NCBI GenBank assembly: GCA_902806295.1
Contig: CADCWB010000175.1
Span: 1-12,290 of the forward strand
DNA: 12,290 bases
Source of the DNA: an uncultured Sphingomonas sp.
GTDB lineage: Bacteria; Pseudomonadota; Alphaproteobacteria; Sphingomonadales; Sphingomonadaceae
Direction of reading: 5' to 3'
In this document: piece after piece, positions 5,762 to 12,290 of the stretch
How the letters are laid out: every line of letters starts with the position of its first letter
Position numbering within the stretch: position 1 is the first letter of the stretch
The notes under the pieces: generated by a model
What the model saw: only the letters and a program-made list of their open reading frames with translations
The model's database searches: none
What the model was told of the DNA's origin: nothing
Translations under genes and position numbers: made by a program

Positions 5762-8269
5762 ATGGCAGAAGATCCCAATCAGAATAGCTACGGCGCCGAC
5801 AGCATCAAGGTGCTGAAGGGCCTCGACGCGGTCCGCAAACGGCCCGGAATGTACATCGGCGACACCGACGATGGCTCCGGCCTCCACCATATGGTTTTCG
5901 AGGTCAGCGACAACGCAATCGACGAGGCGTTGGCCGGTCACTGCGACCGGATCCTGATCCAGCTCAATCCCGACGGATCGGTCACGGTCGAGGACAATGG
6001 CCGCGGCATTCCGACCGGCATCCATGCCGAGGAAGGCGTCTCGGCCGCCGAGGTCATCATGACCCAGCTCCACGCCGGCGGTAAGTTCGAGAACACCAGC
6101 GACGATAATGCCTACAAGGTCTCCGGCGGTCTCCACGGGGTGGGGGTGTCGGTGGTCAATGCGCTGTCCGAGTGGCTGGAGCTCACCATCTGGCGCGACG
6201 GGGAGGAGCATTGGATGCGCTTTCGCCTCGGCGATGCCGAAGCGCCGCTCCAGCAGACCGGTGACGCGCCCGAAGGCAAGAAGGGCACCCGTGTGACCTT
6301 CCTGCCCTCGCCCGACACCTTCAAGATCGTCGAGTTCGATTTCGACAAGCTCGAGCATCGCTTTAGCGAACTGGCCTTCCTGAACTCGGGCGTTCGCCTG
6401 GTGCTGGTCGATGCCCGCCACGACGAGCGCAAGGAAGTGGAGCTATTCTACGAGGGTGGGATCGCGGCGTTCGTGAAGTATCTCGATCGCGCCAAGACGG
6501 CTCTGTTTCCCGAGCCGATCGCCATCTCGGCGGTCCGCGATGGGATCGGCATCGATGTCGCGCTGGAGTGGAATGACAGCTATTACGAGAACGTCCTGCC
6601 ATTCACCAACAATATCCCGCAGCGTGACGGCGGCACGCACCTGGCGGCCTTCCGCGCCGCGCTGACCCGCACCGTCAACGGCTATGCGGAAAAGTCCGGC
6701 ATGCTGAAGAAGGAAAAGGTGACGCTCACCGGCGACGACATGCGCGAGGGCCTGACCGCGATCGTCTCGGTCAAGCTGCCCGATCCCAAGTTCAGTAGCC
6801 AGACCAAGGACAAGCTGGTCAGCTCCGAAGTGCGCCAGCCGCTGGAAGCGCTGATGAGCGACAAGATGACCGAGTGGCTGGAGGAAAATCCCGCCAACGC
6901 CCGGTCTATCATCCAGAAGATCATCGACGCCGCCGCCGCCCGGGAGGCCGCCAAGCGGGCGCGCGAATTGACTCGGCGCAAGGGTGTGATGGACATCGCG
7001 TCGCTGCCGGGCAAGCTGGCCGACTGCCAAGAGCGCGACCCGGCACTGTCCGAACTGTTCCTGGTCGAGGGTGATTCGGCCGGCGGCTCGGCCAAGCAGG
7101 GCCGCAACCGGCAGAATCAGGCGATCCTTCCGTTGCGCGGCAAGCTGCTCAACGTCGAGCGCGCGCGCTTCGACCGGATGCTCACCAGCCGCGAGATCGG
7201 GACCATCATTCAGGCGCTCGGCACCGGCATTGGCCGGGAGGAGTTCAACCTCGCCAAGCTGCGCTACCACAAGATCGTGATCATGACGGACGCCGACGTC
7301 GACGGTGCCCACATCCGCACGCTGCTGCTGACCTTCTTCTACCGCCAGATGCCCGAGCTGATCGAAGCCGGCCACCTGCTGATCGCCCAGCCGCCGCTGT
7401 ACAAGGTCGCTCGCGGCCGGTCGGAGGTGTATCTCAAGGACGACGCTCAGCTCGACGATTATCTAGTCGATGCGGGCCTTGACGGACTGCAGCTGGAGAC
7501 TGCTCGCGACGTCCGGCAAGGACCCGATCTTCGGGCCTTGGTCGACCATGCTCGGCGCGTTCGAACGCTGATGCGCTATGCGCCGAAGAAGTATGATCCG
7601 GCGCTGCTGGAAGCACTGGCGCTGGCTGGAGCGCTCGACCCGCGCTTGGAAGAGGCCGGCCGACGCGCCGCGATCGAAAAGGTCGCCGCCTGGCAGGGCC
7701 AGGGCGATCCGGAGGCGGTCTGGTCCGGCGAAATCGCGGCGGAGGGCGGCTATCTACTTCGCCGGCTGTGGCGCGGCGTCACGGATGTGACCATTATCGA
7801 GCCCAGCTTCATCGCCTCGGCCGAGGCTCGCAAGCTCCACACGCTCGGGGCCGAGCAGGCGGAGGTCTATGCGGAGCCTTCCACCTTGCGGACCCTCAAG
7901 AAGGGCGCGCAGGTCGAGGTCGAGCCGACGGTTGGTCCGGGCGAAGGTGAGGAAGCCGCCGAGCAGGCCGCCGCCGACACCAAGGGCAAGCCGGCAAGCA
8001 TCACCCGCCCGAGCGAGCTGCTAGACGCAGTGTTGGCCGCGGGCCGGAAGGGGTTGTCGATCCAGCGCTACAAGGGACTGGGCGAGATGAATGCCGAGCA
8101 GCTATGGGAAACCACGCTCGACCCCGCCAACCGCTCGCTGCTGCGAGTGGAGGTCGGTCAGGCGGACATCGCCGACGAGATCTTCTCCCGCCTGATGGGC
8201 GAAGTCGTCGAACCCCGCCGGGAGTTCATTCAAGATAATGCGCTGAGTGTGGCGAATTTGGACGTATGA
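5762..8269 (+). CDS. gyrB: DNA gyrase subunit B
   Basis: 835 residues from ATG 5762 (E. coli GyrB is 804). It is the ATPase subunit of the GyrA2GyrB2 type II topoisomerase that introduces negative supercoils. N-terminal GHKL ATPase motifs: GLDAVRKRPGMYIGD, HHMVFEVSDNAIDEAL (catalytic Glu about 47, Mg-binding Asn about 51), EDNGRGIPTG and GGLHGVGVSVVNALS. The TOPRIM domain has EGDSAGGSA (from Glu436), PLRGK (457-461) and DADVDGAH (Asp510, 512, 514). The YKGLGEMN block (about 770-777) and the RREFIQDNAL ending are conserved. Between TOPRIM and that block lies the long insert found in Gram-negative GyrB. YKGLGEMN, and an ending unlike ParE, favour GyrB over ParE. A TTG at 5756 is in frame, but ATG 5762 fits the promoter and family better. 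The stop overlaps the next start (ATGA). Confidence 0.98.
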   Translation: MAEDPNQNSYGADSIKVLKGLDAVRKRPGMYIGDTDDGSGLHHMVFEVSDNAIDEALAGHCDRILIQLNPDGSVTVEDNGRGIPTGIHAEEGVSAAEVIMTQLHAGGKFENTSDDNAYKVSGGLHGVGVSVVNALSEWLELTIWRDGEEHWMRFRLGDAEAPLQQTGDAPEGKKGTRVTFLPSPDTFKIVEFDFDKLEHRFSELAFLNSGVRLVLVDARHDERKEVELFYEGGIAAFVKYLDRAKTALFPEPIAISAVRDGIGIDVALEWNDSYYENVLPFTNNIPQRDGGTHLAAFRAALTRTVNGYAEKSGMLKKEKVTLTGDDMREGLTAIVSVKLPDPKFSSQTKDKLVSSEVRQPLEALMSDKMTEWLEENPANARSIIQKIIDAAAAREAAKRARELTRRKGVMDIASLPGKLADCQERDPALSELFLVEGDSAGGSAKQGRNRQNQAILPLRGKLLNVERARFDRMLTSREIGTIIQALGTGIGREEFNLAKLRYHKIVIMTDADVDGAHIRTLLLTFFYRQMPELIEAGHLLIAQPPLYKVARGRSEVYLKDDAQLDDYLVDAGLDGLQLETARDVRQGPDLRALVDHARRVRTLMRYAPKKYDPALLEALALAGALDPRLEEAGRRAAIEKVAAWQGQGDPEAVWSGEIAAEGGYLLRRLWRGVTDVTIIEPSFIASAEARKLHTLGAEQAEVYAEPSTLRTLKKGAQVEVEPTVGPGEGEEAAEQAAADTKGKPASITRPSELLDAVLAAGRKGLSIQRYKGLGEMNAEQLWETTLDPANRSLLRVEVGQADIADEIFSRLMGEVVEPRREFIQDNALSVANLDV

Positions 8270-8736
8270 GATGGGCGCTGCTCCCAGCTCTAATCCTTGC
8301 TAGCTGTGGGCACTCCACTTCCGCGGCGCTGCCGGTTGACGATCCTGCTTTGTCGGCGGCGCTGTTCCTGGATGCGCGATCGATTGAGCCGGGATTGGCG
8401 AAGGATTTCACCTGTGCCGGCATTGAGGGCGCCGGGACTGAGGAGGATCCTCCCACCGCCGTGCTGGCGCTGATTCGTGAGCGGCTGGGCGTGCCGGTGC
8501 TCCCGCAAAGTGACTGTCGCCGCGACGAGCGTACCAGCCTGGTCGTGGGTGATCGCGTTACCGGCAGCGGCACTTGGCTGACCATCGGCGATGTCGGCTG
8601 CGTGAGCCCTGATCGCTGCAGGGCTACGGTTAGCTATTATGTGGCCAATCAGGGAGCCGGAGGGCGCGAAGTGACGGCGGAGCGAACAGCGAGTGGCTGG
8701 CGAGTCCACGCGACCGGCAACTCTTGGATCAGTTAG
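8266..8736 (+). CDS. Small putative lipoprotein of unknown function
   Basis: 156 residues. ATG 8266 overlaps the gyrB stop as ATGA, so translation is probably coupled to gyrB. The N-terminus is a short signal ending in a good lipobox LASC (11-14), predicting lipidation at Cys14 and anchoring in the envelope. The mature part has four more cysteines (50, 84, 112, 118), enough for two disulfides in the periplasm. The second half is beta-like (SLVVGDRVTGSGTW, then ATVSYYVANQG and GWRVHATG), resembling the strand pattern of small secreted domains. I do not recognise the family and assign no role. Base composition is like its neighbours. An ORF of this size with signal peptide, lipobox and tight overlap is very likely real. 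Confidence 0.8.
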   Translation: MRWALLPALILASCGHSTSAALPVDDPALSAALFLDARSIEPGLAKDFTCAGIEGAGTEEDPPTAVLALIRERLGVPVLPQSDCRRDERTSLVVGDRVTGSGTWLTIGDVGCVSPDRCRATVSYYVANQGAGGREVTAERTASGWRVHATGNSWIS

Positions 8737-8777
8737 ACAGCGGGAACGACGCGCTCGCAGGTCCATTGATCGCTTCC

Positions 8778-9548
8778 ATGCTTTCCCATCCCATCACCGT
8801 CGCCTCCTACAATATGCGCAAGGCGATCGGGACCGATCGGCGGCGCAATCCGCAGCGGGTGCTCGACGTGCTGCGGGAAATCGATGCGGATGTGGTCGCC
8901 CTGCAGGAGGCGGACCGGCGGGTGGGGGGGCGCTCGTCGGCGGTGCCGCACGAACTGATCGACGCACATGGCCACTATAAAGCGGTTCCGCTGGGCGTGA
9001 AGAACCGGCGGGTGCTCGACCGGCTTCCCCGGATAGGTGCGCGGGTCGACGAGCTGTTCAACACCGATACGCGCAACATCGGCTGGCACGGCAATGCGCT
9101 GCTGGTGAAGCATGACGTCGAGGTGATGGACGTGGCGGCCTTGGAGCTGCCGACGCTGGAGCCGCGCGGGGCTGTGCTCGCGGAGCTGCTGATCGCGGAC
9201 AAGCCGCTGCGGGTGGTCGGGCTGCACCTCGACCTGTCCGGACTGTGGCGGCGACGGCAGATGCGCGCCATTCTCGACGAGATCGCCGGTCGGCCAAACC
9301 AAATGCCAAGCGTGCTGATGGGCGACACCAATGAGTGGCGCTCGGCGGCGGGATGCTTGACCGAGTTGGACGGCAACTACCGGCTTGCTCCAACCGGGCC
9401 GAGCTTCCACTCTCGTCGGCCGGTCGCGGCGCTGGACCGGATCATTGTCGATAACCAGCTGCGGATCGAGGCGGCCGGCGTGCACCACAGCTCGTCTGCG
9501 CGGGTGGCCAGCGATCACCTGCCGATTTGGGCTCGATTGTCCTTTTAA
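8778..9548 (+). CDS. Endonuclease/exonuclease/phosphatase (EEP) family hydrolase
   Basis: 256 residues. EEP enzymes are metal-dependent phosphodiesterases or phosphatases (AP endonuclease, sphingomyelinase, DNase I and relatives). Key positions visible: SYNM (10-13) near the start, QEADRR with metal-ligand Glu44, GLHLDLSG with His150, GDTNEW with Asp183 and Asn185, and the C-terminal SDHLPI (Ser245-Asp246-His247) that closes the active site. All expected catalytic groups are present. There is no signal peptide, so it is probably cytoplasmic; the substrate cannot be told from the sequence. The frame is open from TTG 8724, which overlaps the previous gene by 13 bases. ATG 8778 starts close to the first strand; TTG 8766, preceded by CAGG, is another possibility. 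It follows the lipoprotein gene closely and ends just before the palindromic repeat. Confidence 0.88.
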   Translation: MLSHPITVASYNMRKAIGTDRRRNPQRVLDVLREIDADVVALQEADRRVGGRSSAVPHELIDAHGHYKAVPLGVKNRRVLDRLPRIGARVDELFNTDTRNIGWHGNALLVKHDVEVMDVAALELPTLEPRGAVLAELLIADKPLRVVGLHLDLSGLWRRRQMRAILDEIAGRPNQMPSVLMGDTNEWRSAAGCLTELDGNYRLAPTGPSFHSRRPVAALDRIIVDNQLRIEAAGVHHSSSARVASDHLPIWARLSF

Positions 9549-9550
9549 CT

Positions 9551-9632
9551 CGTCATTGCGAGGAGCGCAGCGACGCGGCAATCCAGTGCTGCTTCAAGTG
9601 AACTGGATTGCTTCGCTCCGCTCGCAATGACG
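9551..9632. repeat. Imperfect palindromic intergenic repeat (REP-like), probable bidirectional terminator
   Basis: Left arm 9551-9586 and right arm 9603-9632 are imperfect inverted copies. The outer 12 bases (CGTCATTGCGAG and its complement) and the inner 9 (GCAATCCAG and its complement) match exactly. The middle differs: GAGCGCAGCGACGCG on the left against CGGAGCGAA as the complement of the right arm. The 16-base loop is 9587-9602. It fills the 85-base gap between two convergent genes, 2 bases from one stop and 1 base from the other, where it would form a long hairpin in both transcripts. From general knowledge, elements starting CGTCATTGCGAG occur in many copies in alphaproteobacterial genomes; copy number cannot be judged from one window. 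Confidence 0.8.
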
Positions 9633-9633
9633 A

Positions 9634-11079
9634 TTAAGCCGCCTTACCGCCCATCGCCCGCTTCCGCCGGCGTTGGATCGACGACCCGATCCCCATCGCC
9701 TCGCGGTATTTGGCGACCGTGCGCCGGGCAAGATCGAAGCCTTGAGCCTTGAGCAGTTCGACCAGCGTATCGTCCGACAGAATGTCGGCCTCGGCTCCGA
9801 TCAGCTTGCCGATGGCGGACTTGACCGCCTCGGCTGAAGCGCCTGCGCCGTCGTCTGCAGCCACGCCCGAGCGGAAGAACCACTTGAGCTCGTAAAGGCC
9901 ACGGTCGCACAGCAGATACTTGTTGGAGGTTACCCGGCTGACGGTGCTCTCGTGCATGGCGATCGCTTCGGCAACCTTGCCCAGTGTGAGTGGGCGCAGC
10001 GCGGACACCCCCTGCCGGAAGAAGCCGTCCTGATGCTTCACGATCTCGCTGGCGACCTTGACGATGGTGCGGGCGCGCTGGTCGAGCGCGCGCGCCAGCC
10101 AGTTGGCGCTTTGCAGGCATTCGCCCAGCCAGGCGCGGCTCTCCTTCGACTGCGGCCCGGATTTCAACTCCGCATAGTAACGGCGATTGACGAGGACCCG
10201 CGGCAGGGTGGCGGCATTGAGTTCGATCGCGAAGCCTCCGCCGACCCGTCGCACGATGACGTCCGGCTCCGGGGCGTTTTCAGGTTCGGCGGCGAAGCGG
10301 CAGCCCGGCTTGGGGTCATAGGCGCGCAGTTCACGCACCATGTCGGACAGGTCTTCATCGTCGACGCCGCAGATGCGCTTCAAGGCCGTCATCTGCCCCC
10401 GCGCCAGCAGGTCGAGATTGTCGATCAGCCGAGCCATGGCGGGATCGTGGCGATCAGCCGCCCGCGCCTGCAGCGCGAGGCACTCTGAGAGGTCGCGGGC
10501 GCCCACACCCGGCGGGTCGAACGATTGCACCAGCCTCAGCCCGGCCTCGGCGTCCTTCAGGGTGACGGCCGCGCCCTCGGCGATGTCGGCTAGCGGCGTC
10601 GCGAGGTAGCCGGTCGCCTCCAGTTCATGAATGATCGCTGCTGCTGCTCGCGCCGGTGCACCGCCGTGACCAGACAGCTGCTCCATGAGATGCTCGCACA
10701 GACCGCTTTCGCACGCGGCGAGCCGGTCGAAGTCGAACGCTTCGTCGCCGCTCCCGCCGCTGACTTCATAGCTGCTGTCGCTGTCCAGCGCAGCATCCTG
10801 CCAATCGGAGTCTAGCGCCTCCTCCCCGCGAGCCGTGAGTTCGTCCGCGCCTTGAGGGTCCGGCGCATCTTCCCCGACCTCCCGGTCTTCGCGCACGATC
10901 AGACCCGCCTCGCCCTCCCCGCGCGACATCTCGAGCAAAGGGTTCTTGGCTACCTCTTCGGCGATCGCCGCCTCGATCTCGAGATTGCTGAGCTGCAGCA
11001 GCTTGATCGCCTGCTGCAGCTGCGGAGTCAGCACCAGCGACTGGGAGGCACGAAGATAAAGGCCGGGAGCGAGGCTCAT
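9634..11079 (-). CDS. rpoN: RNA polymerase sigma-54 factor
   Basis: 481 residues. RpoN directs RNA polymerase to -24/-12 promoters and needs an AAA+ activator to open DNA. Region I at the N-terminus is Gln/Leu-rich (QSLVLTPQLQQAIKLLQLS, LEIEAAIAEEVAKNPLLEM). An acidic region II follows (about 55-115), then the core-binding domain. A helix-turn-helix (KVAEAIAMHESTVSRVTSNKYL) and the RpoN box ARRTVAKYRE (about 451-460) come near the C-terminus, so the protein is complete. The start ATG (11077-11079) lies 11 bases after the lptB stop with a weak AGAAG ribosome-binding site, consistent with an operon. The region around rpoN in this genome supplies no obvious sigma-54 promoter. It ends next to the palindromic repeat. 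Confidence 0.97.
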   Translation of the reverse strand: MSLAPGLYLRASQSLVLTPQLQQAIKLLQLSNLEIEAAIAEEVAKNPLLEMSRGEGEAGLIVREDREVGEDAPDPQGADELTARGEEALDSDWQDAALDSDSSYEVSGGSGDEAFDFDRLAACESGLCEHLMEQLSGHGGAPARAAAAIIHELEATGYLATPLADIAEGAAVTLKDAEAGLRLVQSFDPPGVGARDLSECLALQARAADRHDPAMARLIDNLDLLARGQMTALKRICGVDDEDLSDMVRELRAYDPKPGCRFAAEPENAPEPDVIVRRVGGGFAIELNAATLPRVLVNRRYYAELKSGPQSKESRAWLGECLQSANWLARALDQRARTIVKVASEIVKHQDGFFRQGVSALRPLTLGKVAEAIAMHESTVSRVTSNKYLLCDRGLYELKWFFRSGVAADDGAGASAEAVKSAIGKLIGAEADILSDDTLVELLKAQGFDLARRTVAKYREAMGIGSSIQRRRKRAMGGKAA

Positions 11080-11090
11080 GGCCGCTTCTA

Positions 11091-11864
11091 CTACAGCGCG
11101 AAGCTCTCGCCGAGGTAAAGACGGCGGACGTCGGGGTCCGCTACCAACGCCTCAGGAGTACCCTGGAACAGGACCTGCCCGTCATAGATGATGCAGGCTC
11201 GATCGACGATATCGAGCGTCTCGCGCACATTATGATCGGTGATCAGCACCCCGATGTCGCGGCCCTTCAGCTCCTTGACCAGGTCGCGAATGTCGGAGAT
11301 CGAGATCGGGTCAATGCCGGCGAAGGGCTCGTCGAGCAGCATGATCTTGGGTTCTGCCGCCAGCGCGCGCGCGATCTCGCAGCGCCGCCGCTCGCCGCCG
11401 GAAAGGGCCATGGCTGGGGCTGCGCGCAGGCCGGTCAGACCGAATTCGCTCAGCAGCTGCTCAAGCCTATCGCGGCGCGCCTGCCGGTCCGGCTCAGCTA
11501 CCTCCAGCACCGCGATGATGTTCTGCTCCACGGTCATGCCGCGGAAGATGCTGGTTTCCTGCGGCAGATAGCCCAGGCCGAGGATCGCGCGGCGATACAT
11601 CGGCAGGGGAGTGATGTCTCGGCCGTCGAGCAGGATGCGGCCGGCATCGGGCTTCACCAGGCCCATCACGGAGTAAAAGCACGTGGTCTTGCCGGCGCCG
11701 TTGGGGCCAAGCAGGCCGACCACCTCGCCCCGGTGCACGGTCAAAGAGACATCGTGCAGCACCTGGCGCTTGTCATAGGCCTTCGCGATGGAGCGCACCT
11801 CCAGGCCGCGCATCGCTCCTTCAGCCTCAACGGCGAGGGAGTGGCTGGAGCGGATGTCGAGCAT
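11091..11864 (-). CDS. lptB: LPS export ABC transporter ATP-binding protein LptB
   Basis: 257 residues. LptB is the cytoplasmic ATPase of LptB2FGC, which extracts lipopolysaccharide from the inner membrane and drives it across the LptA bridge. Motifs: Walker A GPNGAGKT (53-60), Q-loop PQETSIF (Gln102), signature LSGGERRR (154-161), Walker B IMLLDEP (174-180), D-loop GIDP and H-loop His211. LPQETSIFRGMTVEQNI is characteristic of LptB. From ATG 11864 there is an extension of 17 residues over E. coli LptB (241 residues). An internal ATG at 11813, with GAAGGAG just ahead though very close, would give 240 residues. I keep the upstream start because it lies 13 bases after lptA, but it is undecided. 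It sits between lptA and rpoN. Confidence 0.95.
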   Translation of the reverse strand: MLDIRSSHSLAVEAEGAMRGLEVRSIAKAYDKRQVLHDVSLTVHRGEVVGLLGPNGAGKTTCFYSVMGLVKPDAGRILLDGRDITPLPMYRRAILGLGYLPQETSIFRGMTVEQNIIAVLEVAEPDRQARRDRLEQLLSEFGLTGLRAAPAMALSGGERRRCEIARALAAEPKIMLLDEPFAGIDPISISDIRDLVKELKGRDIGVLITDHNVRETLDIVDRACIIYDGQVLFQGTPEALVADPDVRRLYLGESFAL

Positions 11865-11877
11865 CGGTTAGGAGCGC

Positions 11878-12290
11878 TCAGCTGCCGCGTTGGGGGACTG
11901 TGAAGCGGCCGGTCACCCGTCCCCCGCTCTGCCCCACGCCCGGCGGACCGCCGTCGATCACCGCCCGCCCGCTATTGAGGTCGATCACCAGCCGGTTGCC
12001 GTTGACCTGACTGCCACCGCGGGTCAGCTGAACGTCGCCAAGCAGGGTGATGAGCTTGCGATTAAGGTCGTAAATGCCGAAGCTGCCGCGCGCCGTCTCA
12101 GAGGGGGAGCGCACCACCACCCCGCCGGCCGCGTCAAGCCGATCGATTTCTATTCCGCCAGAGCTGCTGTAATTGATGGTCAGCCGCGCTGTGTCCAGGT
12201 TCAGCGCTTCCTTGCTCACCCGGACGTTCCCGGAGAAAATCGCCCGGTCGGCGCCATCCTGTACCTCGATCCTGTCGGCCGCGACATCAA
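11878..12290 (-). CDS. lptA: LPS transport periplasmic protein LptA/OstA-like, 5' end outside the window
   Basis: About 137 residues of an OstA/LptA-type beta-jellyroll protein, read on the minus strand from the right edge. The first full codons give DVAADRIEVQDGADRAIFSGNV, split here as DVAADRIEVQD then GADRAIFSGNV, the classic OstA repeat in which DG..A.F.GNV recurs. Later strands repeat the theme (LNRKLITLLGDVQLTRGGSQVNGNRLVIDLNSGRAVIDGG). LptA polymerises in the periplasm as the bridge carrying lipopolysaccharide from LptC to LptD. A GTG at 12219 could start a shorter ORF, but the conserved domain runs on upstream without a stop, so the gene is truncated by the window edge. The signal peptide would lie outside. 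Its TGA (11878-11880) is 13 bases before lptB; order lptA-lptB-rpoN is standard. Confidence 0.92.
   Translation of the reverse strand, partial: DVAADRIEVQDGADRAIFSGNVRVSKEALNLDTARLTINYSSSGGIEIDRLDAAGGVVVRSPSETARGSFGIYDLNRKLITLLGDVQLTRGGSQVNGNRLVIDLNSGRAVIDGGPPGVGQSGGRVTGRFTVPQRGS

Noticed and set aside
6443..7375. 310-codon open frame on the minus strand inside gyrB
   Set aside because: It overlaps the conserved ATPase and TOPRIM coding region of gyrB; composition is explained by the complement of GC-rich codons.
8724..8777. TTG 8724 as start of the EEP hydrolase
   Set aside because: It overlaps the lipoprotein gene, and the 18 added residues are not part of the fold; ATG 8778 begins just before the first core strand.
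12178..12219. GTG 12219 as the start of a complete short lptA
   Set aside because: The OstA-type beta repeat continues upstream without a stop to the window edge, so the gene is cut by the boundary.

Overview
The window is ordinary core chromosome of a GC-rich alphaproteobacterium. Protein sequences (a gyrB/recF/dnaN cluster with alphaproteobacterial character, an lptA-lptB-rpoN block), leaderless-looking promoters with a CGCTATA core and a palindromic repeat beginning CGTCATTGCGAG all suggest a sphingomonad (order Sphingomonadales). That assignment is my inference from sequence character, not from a database match. I see no phage, transposon, CRISPR array, rRNA or tRNA.

Plus strand, left to right. 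(i) The last codons of an unidentified gene (to 68) and a perfect 11-bp hairpin. (ii) A fasciclin-domain lipoprotein (124-678). (iii) A replication/repair block: dnaN (830-1933), a YciB/IspZ-type membrane protein with an extra N-terminal domain (1930-2901), recF (2903-3961), a RhlE-type DEAD-box RNA helicase (4155-5675) and gyrB (5762-8269). dnaN and the membrane gene overlap by GTGA, and recF begins 1 nt after the membrane gene, so the three look co-transcribed. The helicase and gyrB each have their own predicted promoter. (iv) gyrB overlaps by ATGA with a small cysteine-containing lipoprotein (8266-8736), followed by an endonuclease/exonuclease/phosphatase-family hydrolase (8778-9548).

A palindromic repeat (9551-9632) separates these genes from a convergent minus-strand operon: lptA (5' end beyond the window), lptB and rpoN. 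This is the usual lipopolysaccharide-transport/sigma-54 block. hpf and ptsN, which often follow rpoN, are not present here.

No wholly new system is evident. The best leads are non-coding or architectural: the structured ~150-nt leader of the helicase gene with a six-codon mini-ORF ending on its start codon; the likely leaderless gyrB mRNA; a shared promoter core at dnaN, the helicase and gyrB; and the two-part membrane protein lodged between dnaN and recF. All gaps between genes are shorter than 300 bases.
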